Assembly (NCBI GenBank): GCA_963742925.1
Contig: CAVUNV010000004.1
Location: 372,001-436,000 of the forward strand
Source of the DNA: PALSA-612 sp963742925
GTDB lineage: Bacteria; Actinomycetota; Thermoleophilia; Gaiellales; Gaiellaceae
DNA: 64,000 nt
Direction: 5' to 3'
The number at the start of each line of letters is the position of its first letter. Position 1 is the first letter of the stretch. A program made the translations under genes and the position numbers. Positions 24,474 through 33,179 of this stretch are shown here, in pieces. The notes beneath the pieces were generated by a model. The model saw nothing but the letters and a program-made list of their open reading frames with translations. It was not told the DNA's origin and did not search any database.

Positions 24474-26176
24474 CCGCCTTTCTCGACGTCTTCCTCGACC
24501 TCGTCGCGGAGGACGACCGGGAGGTAGGCGAACAGGGCGGTGCCCTTTCCGGGGGCGGATTCGACTGACAGCGTGCCGCCGAGCAGGGCGATGCGCTCCC
24601 GCAGGCCGACGAGCCCGAGTGCGTCGTTCCGTACCTCCTCCGTGGCGAAGCCGAGGCCGTCGTCCTCGATCACGGCGCTGACGCCTCCGTCGCGCCGGGT
24701 CAGCACGATGTTCACCCGGGTCGCCGCAGCGTGCTTGACCACGTTCGTCAGCGCCTCCTGTACGAGGCGGTAGAGGCTCGTCTCGATGCCCGTCGGCAAC
24801 CGTTCGGGGCCGAGGCTCGCCTCGACCTCGGCGGCGATCCCGCTCCGCTCGGCGAACGTGGTCGCGAGCCGCTCGAGCGCCGGGACGAGCCCGAAGTCGT
24901 CGAGCGCCGCCGGACGGAGCTCGACCGCGAGATTGCGGACGTCCTGGAGCGCCTGGACGACGAGCTCCCGCAGGTTCGCCTCGGCCAGCTCGGCGTCATG
25001 CTCGCTGGCAGCGGTGCGGATCGACTTCAGCCCGAGCAGGATCGAGGTGAGCGCCTGGCCCGTCTCGTCGTGCAGCTCGCGGGCCAGCCGCCTGCGTTCG
25101 AGCTCCTGCGCGTCGATCACCCGGCGAACCGTGTCTCGCGCGACGCGTTCCGACACGTCGACCGCGACCGCGGCGCGGGCGGCGAAGATCTCGGCCAGAC
25201 GCAGGTCCTCGTCGGAGAACCGCGAGTCCCGGCCGAGCCTGTCGTGCAGGGCCACGGTGCCGATCGCGCGACCGCGCGCCACGAGCGGCACGTAGAGGCC
25301 CGTGCGGATACCGAGTGTGCGCGCCTCCTCCTGGTCGACCTCGGGATCCTCGAGCACCGAGTCGACGCGGGTGCTCTGCCGCCGCTCGAGCACCCGGCCG
25401 CTCTTCGAGTGCTCGCGCATGAACCGGCGGCCGACCAGCGAGCCGGCACTCCCATCGACTCCGTCGGCGGCGGCGATCCGGAGCTCGCCTCCGGGCAAGG
25501 GCAATGCGATCAGCGCCAGACGCGCGCCGACCAACTCGCGGAGCCGGCGGCAGACGAGCGTGAGCAGCCGGTCGAGATCGGTCTCCTCGGCGAGCGATCG
25601 CACGACTTCGTGCAGAGACTCGAGCTGGCGCGACCAGCGTGTGGCCGACTCGTAGAGGCGGGCATTCTCGATCGCCACCGCCGCTTGCGAGGCCAGCAGG
25701 GTGACGAGCTCTTCGTCCGCCTCGGTGAAGTCGTCCCCGGAGCCCTTCTCCGTCAGATAGAGGTTCCCGTAGGCGACTCCGCGGAGCAGGATCGGTACCC
25801 CGAGGAAGCTGTGCATCGGCGGGTGGTTGGGGGGAAAGCCGACGGCGCGCGGATCCTTCGTCAGGTCGTGCAGGCGGAGCGGGCGGGCCTCGCTGATCAG
25901 GACTCCGAGGATGCCTCGCCCGCGAGGAGGCGCCCCGATCGCCTCACGGGCCTCCGGATCGATGCCGGCAGTCACGAACCGTTCGACCGCCGAGCCCGAC
26001 TCGTCGATAACGCCGAGCGCGGCATAGCGGGCACCGGTCAGCGATGCGGCGGTCTCGACCAGTCGCTGCAGCAGCGCCTCGAGCGACAGCTCGGACGTGA
26101 GCGCGACGCTGGCCTCGAAGAGGGCACGAAGCCGGCTCTCGTCCGGTGGGGCGGCCACACGAAGGAGCGTAGCCAT
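24470..26176 (-). CDS. Two-GAF sensor histidine kinase, DevS/DosT-like
   Basis: 568 residues. GAF1 (~15-175), GAF2 (~190-345), HisKA_3 dimerisation with phospho-acceptor H369 (ARELHDETGQALTSIL), HATPase (DGLGFATE, LGLVGLRERIALLGG). The order and length match mycobacterial DevS/DosT. GAF1 contains GFPPNHPPMHSFLGVP; H118 aligns, from memory, with the proximal heme ligand of DevS/DosT, suggesting heme-based sensing of oxygen, NO, CO or redox state. No membrane segment. A class 1 site lies 28 bases upstream of ATG 26176. Confidence 0.9.
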   Translation of the reverse strand: MATLLRVAAPPDESRLRALFEASVALTSELSLEALLQRLVETAASLTGARYAALGVIDESGSAVERFVTAGIDPEAREAIGAPPRGRGILGVLISEARPLRLHDLTKDPRAVGFPPNHPPMHSFLGVPILLRGVAYGNLYLTEKGSGDDFTEADEELVTLLASQAAVAIENARLYESATRWSRQLESLHEVVRSLAEETDLDRLLTLVCRRLRELVGARLALIALPLPGGELRIAAADGVDGSAGSLVGRRFMREHSKSGRVLERRQSTRVDSVLEDPEVDQEEARTLGIRTGLYVPLVARGRAIGTVALHDRLGRDSRFSDEDLRLAEIFAARAAVAVDVSERVARDTVRRVIDAQELERRRLARELHDETGQALTSILLGLKSIRTAASEHDAELAEANLRELVVQALQDVRNLAVELRPAALDDFGLVPALERLATTFAERSGIAAEVEASLGPERLPTGIETSLYRLVQEALTNVVKHAAATRVNIVLTRRDGGVSAVIEDDGLGFATEEVRNDALGLVGLRERIALLGGTLSVESAPGKGTALFAYLPVVLRDEVEEDVEKGG

Positions 26177-26204
26177 GCCGCTGCCCGCGCGCGCCGGCGG
26201 GCTT

Positions 26205-26231
26205 GCGGGAAAGCCGTAGCGGCATTCCGGG
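26205..26231. promoter_or_regulatory. Class 1 site plus half-copy in a divergent promoter
   Basis: GCGGGAAAGCCGT (26205-26217) followed by a second, weaker GCGGCATTCCGGG (26219-26231). It lies between the DevS-like kinase (ATG 26176, minus) and the acyl-CoA synthetase (ATG 26272, plus), so one element could serve both. Confidence 0.5.
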
Positions 26232-26271
26232 CGACCTCCGATTGCGGAGCGGGCCGTTGCGGGCGACACTA

Positions 26272-28956
26272 ATGAGCATGGCAGTCTCCAAGGAGCGTGC
26301 GCGCGACGCGGTCGACGTCATCCTCAAGGACGGCGGCACGCTCAGACTGCGCCCTCCTGCCGCCGCGGACGCCGACGCGCTCGTAGAGTTCTTCTCCGCG
26401 CTCTCGCCGCAGAGCCTCTACTACCGCTTCCACGGAGCCCGCAGCATCGACCGCCGGCTCGCGGAGCCGTTCCTCGACCCGGACTGGGTCGAGCAGGGAG
26501 GCCTGATCGGGGCGTTGGCCGCCGTCGACGGCGGCCCGGAGCGGGTCGTCGCCCTCGCGAGCTACGCGCGGCTGCGCGACCCGACGACAGCCGAGATCGC
26601 ATTCGCGGTCTCGGACGAGGAGCAGGGGCGCGGTATCGGCACGCGGCTGCTCGAGCAGCTCGCCGCCCGCGCCGCGGAGATGGGCATCACGGCCTTTCTC
26701 GCCGAGGTGATGGCCGAGAACCGGGCGATGCTCGAGGTCTTCGGAGACGCCGGCTTCGAGGTCGGGCGCGAGCTCGAGGGCGGGATCATCGAGGTGCGGT
26801 TCCCGATCGAGCCCACCGAGGGGTTCCGCGAGCGGGTCGAGGCGCGCGACCACGTCGCCGTCTCCGCGTCGCTGCGGCCGTTCTTCGTCCCGTCGAGCGT
26901 GGCGGTGATCGGTGCCTCGAAACGCCGCGGGTCGATCGGCGGCGAGCTGTTCCGGAACATCCTCGAGGCCGACTTCTCGGGCGCGGCCTATCCCGTCAAC
27001 CGGAGCGGCGAGCCGGTTGCCGGAGTGCGTGCGTATCGCTCGCTCGAGGAGATCGGCGATCCGATCGACCTCGCGGTGATCTGCGTGCCCGCCGCCCAGG
27101 TGCTCGAAGCATCCGACTCGGCTCTACGCACGGGCGTCCGGGCCGTCTGCGTGATCTCGTCCGGCTTCGCGGAGACCGGTGTCGAGGGGCGCGACCGGCA
27201 GGAGCGCCTGCTGGCGCTGACGCGGGCCCACGGCGCACGCCTCGTCGGCCCGAACTGTCTGGGCATCTGGTCCGGGTCGACGCGGCTGAACGCCACCTTC
27301 GCGCCGCGCGCCCTGCCGCCCGGGCGGATCGGCTTCTCCTCGCAGAGCGGCGCGCTCGGGCTCGCGCTGCTCGAGAAGGCGGCGGAGCGGCGGCTCGGCT
27401 TCTCGGCCTTCGTCTCGATCGGGAACAAGGCCGACGTCTCCTCGAACGACCTCCTGGAATGGTGGGAGGACGATGCGGAGACGGACCTCGTCCTGCTCTA
27501 CCTGGAGTCGTTCGGCAACCCGCGCAAGTTCGGCCGCATCGCCCGCCGCGTGGCGCGGAAGAAGCCGATTCTGGCCGTCAAGGCGGGCACGACCAGCGCC
27601 GGTGCCCGGGCTGCGAGCTCCCATACAGCCGCGCTGGCAGGCTCCGACGCAGCCGTGGACGCGCTGTTCAAGCAGGCCGGTGTCCTGCGGGCGAGCGATC
27701 TCGAGGACCTCGTCGATGCGGCCGCCCTGCTCTCCACGCAGCCTCTCCCCCGGGGCCGCCGGGTTGCCGTGGTGACGAACGCGGGCGGTCTCGGCATCCT
27801 GTGCGCGGACGCGTGCGAGGCGGCCGACCTCGAGCTGCCGGAGCTGTCCGACGAGACGCGGGCTGCGCTCGCCGAGCTCCTTCCCGCCGAGGCGAGCGTC
27901 GCCAACCCCGTCGATCTCCTCGGCTCAGCGACCGCTGCGACCTACGAGTCGGTGCTCCCACTGTTGCTCGCGGATGGGCGCGTCGACGCGCTGATCGTCC
28001 TGTTCGTGCCTCCGGTCGTCGTCGGCCCGGAGGAGGTTGCGAGCACGATCTGCAGCACCGTCGAGAGCGCCCGGACCAAGAAGCCGGTCCTCGCCGTCGT
28101 GATCAGCGCCGAGGGGACCCCGGCCGCGCTTCGCGAGCAGGGCTCGCCGGTTGCCTCGTTCCCGTATCCGGAATCCGCGGCCCGCGCCCTCGGACTGGCC
28201 GCGGTACGGGCCGAGTGGCTGCGCCGGCCCGCCGGCGCCGTACCGGAGCTCGAAGGAATCGACATCGCGGTCGGTCGCGGCGTGGTGGAGGAGGCGCTCG
28301 GCGACTCGACCGAGGCCTGGCTCGACCCCGCCCAGACGCGCGCGCTGCTCGGCGCCTACGGCGTGCCGCTCGTTCCCGAGCGCCTGGCCGGGGATGTCGG
28401 CGAAGCGGTCGCGGCGGCTTCGGAGCTCGGCTTCCCCGTCGTCGTGAAGACCGCAGAAGCGGGGGCGCACAAGACCGAGCGAGGCGGTGTCGCGCTCGAC
28501 CTGCGCGACGAGGAGGCGGTTCGCGAGGCGGTCGACCGGATCGGCGCGCCGGTCGTCGTGCAGCCGTTCGTGGTCGGCGGCGCAGAGCTGCTCGCCGGCG
28601 TCGTCCAGGACCCCATGTTCGGGCCGCTGGTCGCGTTCGGTCCCGGGGGCGTCTTCGCCGAGCTGATCGGCGACGCGACCTTCCGGATCGCGCCGCTCAC
28701 CGACGTCGACGCCCGCGAGCTGGTCCTCGACGGCAAGGCCGGGAGGCTGGTGCGCGGCTTTCGCGGCGCCCCGGCGGCCGACGCGGACGGGCTCGTCGAC
28801 CTGGTGCTCCGGCTCGCACGGCTCGCGGACGACATCCCCGAGGTCGCCGAGCTCGACCTGAACCCCGTCGTGGCTCTCCCGGAGGGGTGCCTGGCCGTGG
28901 ACGCTCGCGTCCGCGTCCACGTGCGCCCGCCGCAAAGGCCGATCAAGAGTTGGTAG
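26272..28956 (+). CDS. NDP-forming acyl-CoA synthetase with N-terminal GNAT domain
   Basis: 894 residues. GNAT acetyltransferase (~20-185, DEEQGRGIGTRLLEQL), CoA-binding Rossmann (~205-300, SVAVIGASKRRGSIGGELFRN), ligase domains with catalytic phospho-histidine H451 (SSHTAALAGSD), and an ATP-grasp domain (~680-890, VVVKTAEAGAHKTERGGV). Interconverts acetyl/acyl-CoA plus ADP and Pi with acid plus ATP, yielding ATP without oxygen when coupled to pyruvate oxidoreductase. The GNAT half suggests protein lysine acetylation, as in PatZ/Pat. ATG 26272 or 26278; no clear ribosome site. Confidence 0.9.
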   Translation: MSMAVSKERARDAVDVILKDGGTLRLRPPAAADADALVEFFSALSPQSLYYRFHGARSIDRRLAEPFLDPDWVEQGGLIGALAAVDGGPERVVALASYARLRDPTTAEIAFAVSDEEQGRGIGTRLLEQLAARAAEMGITAFLAEVMAENRAMLEVFGDAGFEVGRELEGGIIEVRFPIEPTEGFRERVEARDHVAVSASLRPFFVPSSVAVIGASKRRGSIGGELFRNILEADFSGAAYPVNRSGEPVAGVRAYRSLEEIGDPIDLAVICVPAAQVLEASDSALRTGVRAVCVISSGFAETGVEGRDRQERLLALTRAHGARLVGPNCLGIWSGSTRLNATFAPRALPPGRIGFSSQSGALGLALLEKAAERRLGFSAFVSIGNKADVSSNDLLEWWEDDAETDLVLLYLESFGNPRKFGRIARRVARKKPILAVKAGTTSAGARAASSHTAALAGSDAAVDALFKQAGVLRASDLEDLVDAAALLSTQPLPRGRRVAVVTNAGGLGILCADACEAADLELPELSDETRAALAELLPAEASVANPVDLLGSATAATYESVLPLLLADGRVDALIVLFVPPVVVGPEEVASTICSTVESARTKKPVLAVVISAEGTPAALREQGSPVASFPYPESAARALGLAAVRAEWLRRPAGAVPELEGIDIAVGRGVVEEALGDSTEAWLDPAQTRALLGAYGVPLVPERLAGDVGEAVAAASELGFPVVVKTAEAGAHKTERGGVALDLRDEEAVREAVDRIGAPVVVQPFVVGGAELLAGVVQDPMFGPLVAFGPGGVFAELIGDATFRIAPLTDVDARELVLDGKAGRLVRGFRGAPAADADGLVDLVLRLARLADDIPEVAELDLNPVVALPEGCLAVDARVRVHVRPPQRPIKSW

Positions 28957-28981
28957 CCGGCATGGAACAAGGAGGTTCGAG

Positions 28982-29632
28982 ATGAAGATCAAGGACGTCA
29001 TGACTCAAGCTGTCGTCACGGTGGGCCCGGGCGCGTCGCTCAAGGAGGTCGCATCGATCCTCGCCGAGCGGGGCATCTCCGGCCTGCCGGTCGTGGACGA
29101 CGGTGGCAGCCTGCTCGGAGTGGTGTCCGAAGCCGACATCCTGTTCAAGGAGCGCGGCCCGACGGAGCGCCGCGGCGGCCTGTTCTCGTGGCTCATGGAG
29201 CCCGACGCCCCTCAGAAGCTCGAGGCGCGGACCGCTGCGGAGGCGATGACCGCGCCCGCGCGCACGATCGGGCCCGACCGGCCGGTGTCGGAGGCCGCGG
29301 GGCGGATGCTCGAGGAAGGCGTGAACCGCCTCCCGGTCGTCGACGACGACGGCAAGCTGCTCGGGATCGTCACGCGCGCCGATCTCGTCCGCGCGTTCGT
29401 TCGCTCGGACGCCGACATCGCCCACGAGATCCGCGAGGACGTGGTCCTGAAGACGCTCTGGATCGCGCCCGAGTCGCTCAGCGTCACGGTCGAGAACGGC
29501 AACGTGAAGCTGGGCGGACAGGTCGAGACGAAGGACGACGCCGAGATGGTCGCGGCCTTCGTGAGCCGCGTGCCGGGCACCGTCTCGGTCGAGTCGAACC
29601 TGACCTGGCTGGAGGAGAACGGCAAGCACTGA
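28982..29632 (+). CDS. CBS-pair plus BON domain protein
   Basis: 216 residues. Two CBS motifs (MKIKDVMTQAVVTV...DILFKE; AAEAMTAPARTIGP...RADLVRAF, ~1-140) bind adenine nucleotides; a BON domain follows (~145-215, LSVTVENGNVKLGGQVETKDD). ATG 28982 after AAGGAGG, 25 bases behind the acyl-CoA synthetase, hence the same operon. CBS-BON proteins are common in actinobacterial stress regulons. Likely an energy-state sensor. Confidence 0.9.
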   Translation: MKIKDVMTQAVVTVGPGASLKEVASILAERGISGLPVVDDGGSLLGVVSEADILFKERGPTERRGGLFSWLMEPDAPQKLEARTAAEAMTAPARTIGPDRPVSEAAGRMLEEGVNRLPVVDDDGKLLGIVTRADLVRAFVRSDADIAHEIREDVVLKTLWIAPESLSVTVENGNVKLGGQVETKDDAEMVAAFVSRVPGTVSVESNLTWLEENGKH

Positions 29633-29664
29633 CGAGGGCGCCGGCGGCGCAGCACCGCTGCTCT

Positions 29665-29686
29665 GAGGGCTGAGCGCTCAGCCCTC
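29665..29686. terminator. Perfect 22-bp palindrome terminator
   Basis: GAGGGCTGAGC and its complement, with flanking ACCGC/GCGGT able to extend the stem, then GTTTC. It follows the CBS-BON stop and precedes the P1B ATPase. Confidence 0.7.
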
Positions 29687-29690
29687 TGCT

Positions 29691-29725
29691 GCGGTGTTTC
29701 CGTCCGCCGTTGCGGGAGTGTCCCG
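29691..29725. promoter_or_regulatory. Class 1 site plus palindrome before the P1B ATPase
   Basis: GCGGTGTTTCCGT (29691-29703; other strand ACGGAAACACCGC followed by AG), then palindrome CGGGAGTGTCCCG (29713-29725). These lie 57 and 35 bases before the GTG at 29761. The first overlaps the base of the terminator stem. Confidence 0.45.
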
Positions 29726-29760
29726 ATGCCCGCCGATCGGCCTCGGGCGACGATTCACCT

Positions 29761-31578
29761 GTGACACGACGCCTGCTTGCGCTGGGCGCCCTCGCCGCGG
29801 TGCTCGGCGGAGGACTGCTCCATCTGCTCGGCCAACCCCGCGCAGGGAACGCGGTGTGGGCGACGTGCACCCTCGTGATGCTCGTCCCGCTCGGCTGGTC
29901 GGTGCTGCGCTCGTTGCTGCACGGCGACGTCGGCGTGGATGCGATCGCGCTCATCTCGATGGCCGGTGCGGTCGCGCTCGGCCAGTACCTGGCGGGTGCC
30001 GTGATCGCGCTGATGCTCGCGGGTGGCAACGCGCTCGAGGAGGTCGCGGGCCGCCGGGCACGTCGCGAGCTGACGCAGCTCGTCCAGCGGGCTCCCCGGA
30101 TCGCCCATTGCCGGCGCGGCGAGCGCGTCGAGGAGGTGCCGATCGAGGAGGTCGTCGCCGGCGAGGTGGTCGTCGTGCGCGCCGGCGAGGTCGTCCCGGT
30201 CGACGGCATCGTCATGAGCCGCGAGGCGGTCGTCGACGAGTCGGCGCTCACCGGCGAGCCGCTCCCGGCCACCTGTGGCCGCGGCGGCACCGTTCGCAGC
30301 GGCACGGCCAACGCCGCCGACGCCTTCGAGCTCCGTGCGGTGAGGCCCGCGGCGGAGAGCGCCTACGCAGCGCTCGTGCGGCTCGTCCGGGACGCCGAGA
30401 CGCAGCGAGCTCCCTTCGTGCGGCTGGCCGACCGGTACGCGCTCGTCTTCCTCGGGGTCACGACGGTCGTGGCCGGGACCGCCTGGGCCGTCTCGGGCGA
30501 TTCGCTGCGGGCGCTCGCGGTCTTCGTCGTGGCCACGCCCTGCCCGCTCATCCTCGCCGCGCCGATCGCCCTGATCTCGGGCGTCTCGCGCGCGGCTCGC
30601 GCCGGCGTGATCGTGAAGGGCGCGGGCGTGATCGAGAGGCTCGGGTCGGTACGAACCGTGCTGCTGGACAAGACCGGCACGCTCACCCTCGGCTCGGCCG
30701 TGGTCGAGGACGTCGTGTCCGCGGACGGCGTTCCTGCCGACGAGGTCCTGCGCCTGGCGGCGTCGCTCGACCAGCTCTCGGCGCACACGCTCGCAGAGGC
30801 GCTCGTGCGCGGGGCGGACGAGCGAGGCTGCGTGCTGAGCTTTCCGGAGCGGGTCGAGGAGCGGCTGGGGCAGGGCATCGAAGGCCGTGTCGACGGGCGG
30901 CGTGTCGCGGTCGGCAGCCACTCGTGGCTCCGGGAGCGCGGCTACGACGACTTCCCCAGGCTGGCGGAGGTCGGCAGCGGCCGCACGAGGGTCCTCGTCG
31001 GCGTCGACTCGAGCATCGCCGGGAGCATCGTGCTCGCCGATCAGGCGCGTGACGACGCGGCCGGGCTCGCCGATGACCTGCGAAGCGCGGGGGTTCGGCA
31101 CGTGGCGATGGTCACCGGCGACCAGGCGGCGGTCGCCGACGAGATCGGCTCCAGGCTCGGGCTCGACCGCATCTACTCGGAGCACTCGCCCGAGGAGAAG
31201 CTCGAGGTCGTCCGGGCGATGCAGGAGAACCCGGAGCTGCGGCCGGTGATGATGGTCGGTGACGGCATCAACGACGCGCCGGCGCTCGCGCTCGCCGACG
31301 TCGGCATCGCGATGGGCATCGCCGGCGCCACCGTCGCGTCGGAGACGGCGGACGCCGTGATCGTGGTCAACCGGATCGACCGCGTGGCCGATGCCGTCCG
31401 GATCGGCCGCCGGTCGCTGCACATCGCCCTGCAGAGCGTCCTGTTCGGTCTCGGGCTGAGCCTCCTGGCGATGGGCTTCGCCGCGTTCGGCCTGATCATG
31501 CCGGTCGCGGGTGCGCTGCTCCAGGAGGTGATCGACGTCGCCGTGATCCTGAACGCCCTCCGCGCTCTGCGCGGCTGA
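29761..31578 (+). CDS. P1B-type heavy-metal-translocating ATPase
   Basis: 605 residues. Helices at the N-terminus without an HMA domain, actuator (DESALTGEPLPA), TM metal motif TPCPLILAAP, phosphorylation DKTGTLT, MVGDGINDAPALALADVG. The membrane motif is TPC, not the CPC of copper/zinc/cadmium pumps; TPC is linked to other metals in P1B subgroups, but the substrate cannot be told. GTG 29761. Inner-membrane exporter, possibly of a metal mobilised under redox stress. Confidence 0.9.
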   Translation: MTRRLLALGALAAVLGGGLLHLLGQPRAGNAVWATCTLVMLVPLGWSVLRSLLHGDVGVDAIALISMAGAVALGQYLAGAVIALMLAGGNALEEVAGRRARRELTQLVQRAPRIAHCRRGERVEEVPIEEVVAGEVVVVRAGEVVPVDGIVMSREAVVDESALTGEPLPATCGRGGTVRSGTANAADAFELRAVRPAAESAYAALVRLVRDAETQRAPFVRLADRYALVFLGVTTVVAGTAWAVSGDSLRALAVFVVATPCPLILAAPIALISGVSRAARAGVIVKGAGVIERLGSVRTVLLDKTGTLTLGSAVVEDVVSADGVPADEVLRLAASLDQLSAHTLAEALVRGADERGCVLSFPERVEERLGQGIEGRVDGRRVAVGSHSWLRERGYDDFPRLAEVGSGRTRVLVGVDSSIAGSIVLADQARDDAAGLADDLRSAGVRHVAMVTGDQAAVADEIGSRLGLDRIYSEHSPEEKLEVVRAMQENPELRPVMMVGDGINDAPALALADVGIAMGIAGATVASETADAVIVVNRIDRVADAVRIGRRSLHIALQSVLFGLGLSLLAMGFAAFGLIMPVAGALLQEVIDVAVILNALRALRG

Positions 31579-31648
31579 CCAGTTCTTCGCCGCCCCTTCG
31601 CGCCGTGGCGGACTGTGAGAGGCGCCGCGGCGGCAAGCGTCTGGAAGG

Positions 31649-32080
31649 ATGCGAATCGTGGAGCAGCGGTTGACCCTCGTGACGTTGGGCGTTGCAGACC
31701 TGGCGCGGGCGCGCGGCTTCTACGAGGCACTGGGTTGGACGACGAGGGCTGGGCCAGAAGACGATGTCGTCTTCTTCCAGGCAGGCGGGACGGTGGTCTC
31801 GCTGTGGAGCCGCGAGAGGCTCGCTGACGATTCCGGAGTCAATGACAGTGGCGGCTGGGGCGGCGTAACGCTCGCGCACAACGTGCGCTCCCGCGCTGAG
31901 GTCGATACCGTGCTCGTTGAGGCCCGCCGCGCTGGAGCACGCATCGCGCGCGAAGGCGCAGAGACGTTCTGGGGCGGCTACTCGGGAGTGTTCGTCGATC
32001 CTGACGAACACCCGTGGGAGGTGGCGCACAACCCGCATTGGGCGCTCTCGGCTGAAGGCGCGATCATCCTGCCGGCGTGA
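31649..32080 (+). CDS. VOC/glyoxalase-fold protein
   Basis: 143 residues. Two beta-alpha-beta-beta-beta modules: LTLVTLGVADLARARGFYEALGW and GYSGVFVDPDEHPWEVAHNP. Typical of small VOC proteins (lyases, dioxygenases, resistance proteins). Metal ligands are not obvious beyond C-terminal His/Glu. Some codons are less GC-biased than its neighbours (for example GACGATTCC), which could mean recent acquisition. ATG 31649. Confidence 0.8.
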   Translation: MRIVEQRLTLVTLGVADLARARGFYEALGWTTRAGPEDDVVFFQAGGTVVSLWSRERLADDSGVNDSGGWGGVTLAHNVRSRAEVDTVLVEARRAGARIAREGAETFWGGYSGVFVDPDEHPWEVAHNPHWALSAEGAIILPA

Positions 32081-32145
32081 CGGCCGCAGAGCGCTCTCCG
32101 GCGCCGTCAATTTCACATCAAGCCTCTACGACCTTGCCCGGAGCT

Positions 32146-32158
32146 GCGGGAAATCCCC
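32146..32158. promoter_or_regulatory. Class 1 site, universal stress protein promoter
   Basis: GCGGGAAATCCCC, 70 bases before the USP ATG 32229. Confidence 0.5.
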
Positions 32159-32228
32159 GGCTTCATCCGTGCCGCCACCGATGGCGCGCGGTCGCGAGCC
32201 TCCGACAATGACGGGAAAGGAGGCAACC

Positions 32229-32699
32229 ATGGACCGAATCGTGATAGCAACCGACGGCTCGCGGGGAGCGGACGCGGCCGTGGCCGAGGGGGTCGAGATC
32301 GCCCGCGTCACCGGCGCCGCGGTCACCTTCATCTACGTCCGGCACGGAATCCCGCCGGTGTTCGGCAGCCCGTTCTACCAGCGGAAGCTCAGCGCCCAGC
32401 TCCGGCCCGCCCGCGCAGCGCTCGAGCTCGCCATGGCCGAGGCCGACCGGAAAGGCGTCGAGGCGGAAACCGAGATCGCGGAGGGCTCCCCGGTCGACGA
32501 GATCCTCCGGGCGGCCGTCTACCAGGAGGCCGACCTGATCGTCGTCGGCTCGCGCGGCCTCGGTGCCGTCGCAGGCGCGCTGCTCGGCAGCGTCTCCAAG
32601 GCCCTGGTCGAGCTCGCCCCGATGCCCGTTCTCGTCGCCAGGGAGAAGGCGTCCGCGACCGCCGGGCCGCCCGAGCGCGAGCTGACCAGAACCGCGTAG
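32229..32699 (+). CDS. Universal stress protein, UspA family
   Basis: 156 residues: RIVIATDGSRGADAAV (strand 1, Asp) and ATP-binding GSRGLGAVAGALLGSVS. ATG 32229 after AAAGGAGG. A second USP starts 2 bases after its stop, so the pair is one transcript. ATP-binding USPs of this kind are hallmark hypoxia/dormancy genes in actinobacteria. Confidence 0.92.
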   Translation: MDRIVIATDGSRGADAAVAEGVEIARVTGAAVTFIYVRHGIPPVFGSPFYQRKLSAQLRPARAALELAMAEADRKGVEAETEIAEGSPVDEILRAAVYQEADLIVVGSRGLGAVAGALLGSVSKALVELAPMPVLVAREKASATAGPPERELTRTA

Positions 32700-32701
32700 C
32701 C

Positions 32702-33154
32702 ATGAGCACGATCGTCGTCGCGGTCGACGGCTCAGACGCGTCGAAGGCCGCGACCGTGGTCGCTCTCGAGCTTGCGCGGGCCACCGGCGACAGGCTCGTC
32801 TTCGTCACCGTCTGGCGCCGGCTGCGCGGCGACTTCGGGCTCCCCTACACGACCCTGCTTCCCTCCGACGTGGTCGACATCGAGCGCGACTGGGCACGCG
32901 ACACGCTGGCGGCGTCCGTTGCGGAGGCCGAGCAGGCGGGAGTCCCGGCCGAGGCTGTGTGCCTCCAGGGCGGTGCCGCGCACGAGATCGTCGGCGTCGC
33001 CCGCTCGCAGGAGGCGCGTCTGATCGTCATGGGCTCCCACGGCTTCGGCCCCGTCGAGGCGCTCGTCCTCGGCAGCGTCTCGGCGGGAGTCCTGCGCCAC
33101 GCACCGTGCCCCGTGCTCGTGGTCCCGGGGCCGAGGAAGCCGCCCGGCGCCTGA
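32702..33154 (+). CDS. Universal stress protein, UspA family
   Basis: 150 residues: TIVVAVDGSDASKAATVVAL and GSHGFGPVEALVLGSVSAGVL (ATP-binding loop). Second gene of a USP pair. About 25% similar to its partner by eye, so not a recent duplicate. Convergent with the pyruvate oxidoreductase operon. Confidence 0.92.
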   Translation: MSTIVVAVDGSDASKAATVVALELARATGDRLVFVTVWRRLRGDFGLPYTTLLPSDVVDIERDWARDTLAASVAEAEQAGVPAEAVCLQGGAAHEIVGVARSQEARLIVMGSHGFGPVEALVLGSVSAGVLRHAPCPVLVVPGPRKPPGA

Positions 33155-33179
33155 CTCCGAGGCCCGGCCGCGCCGCTTC

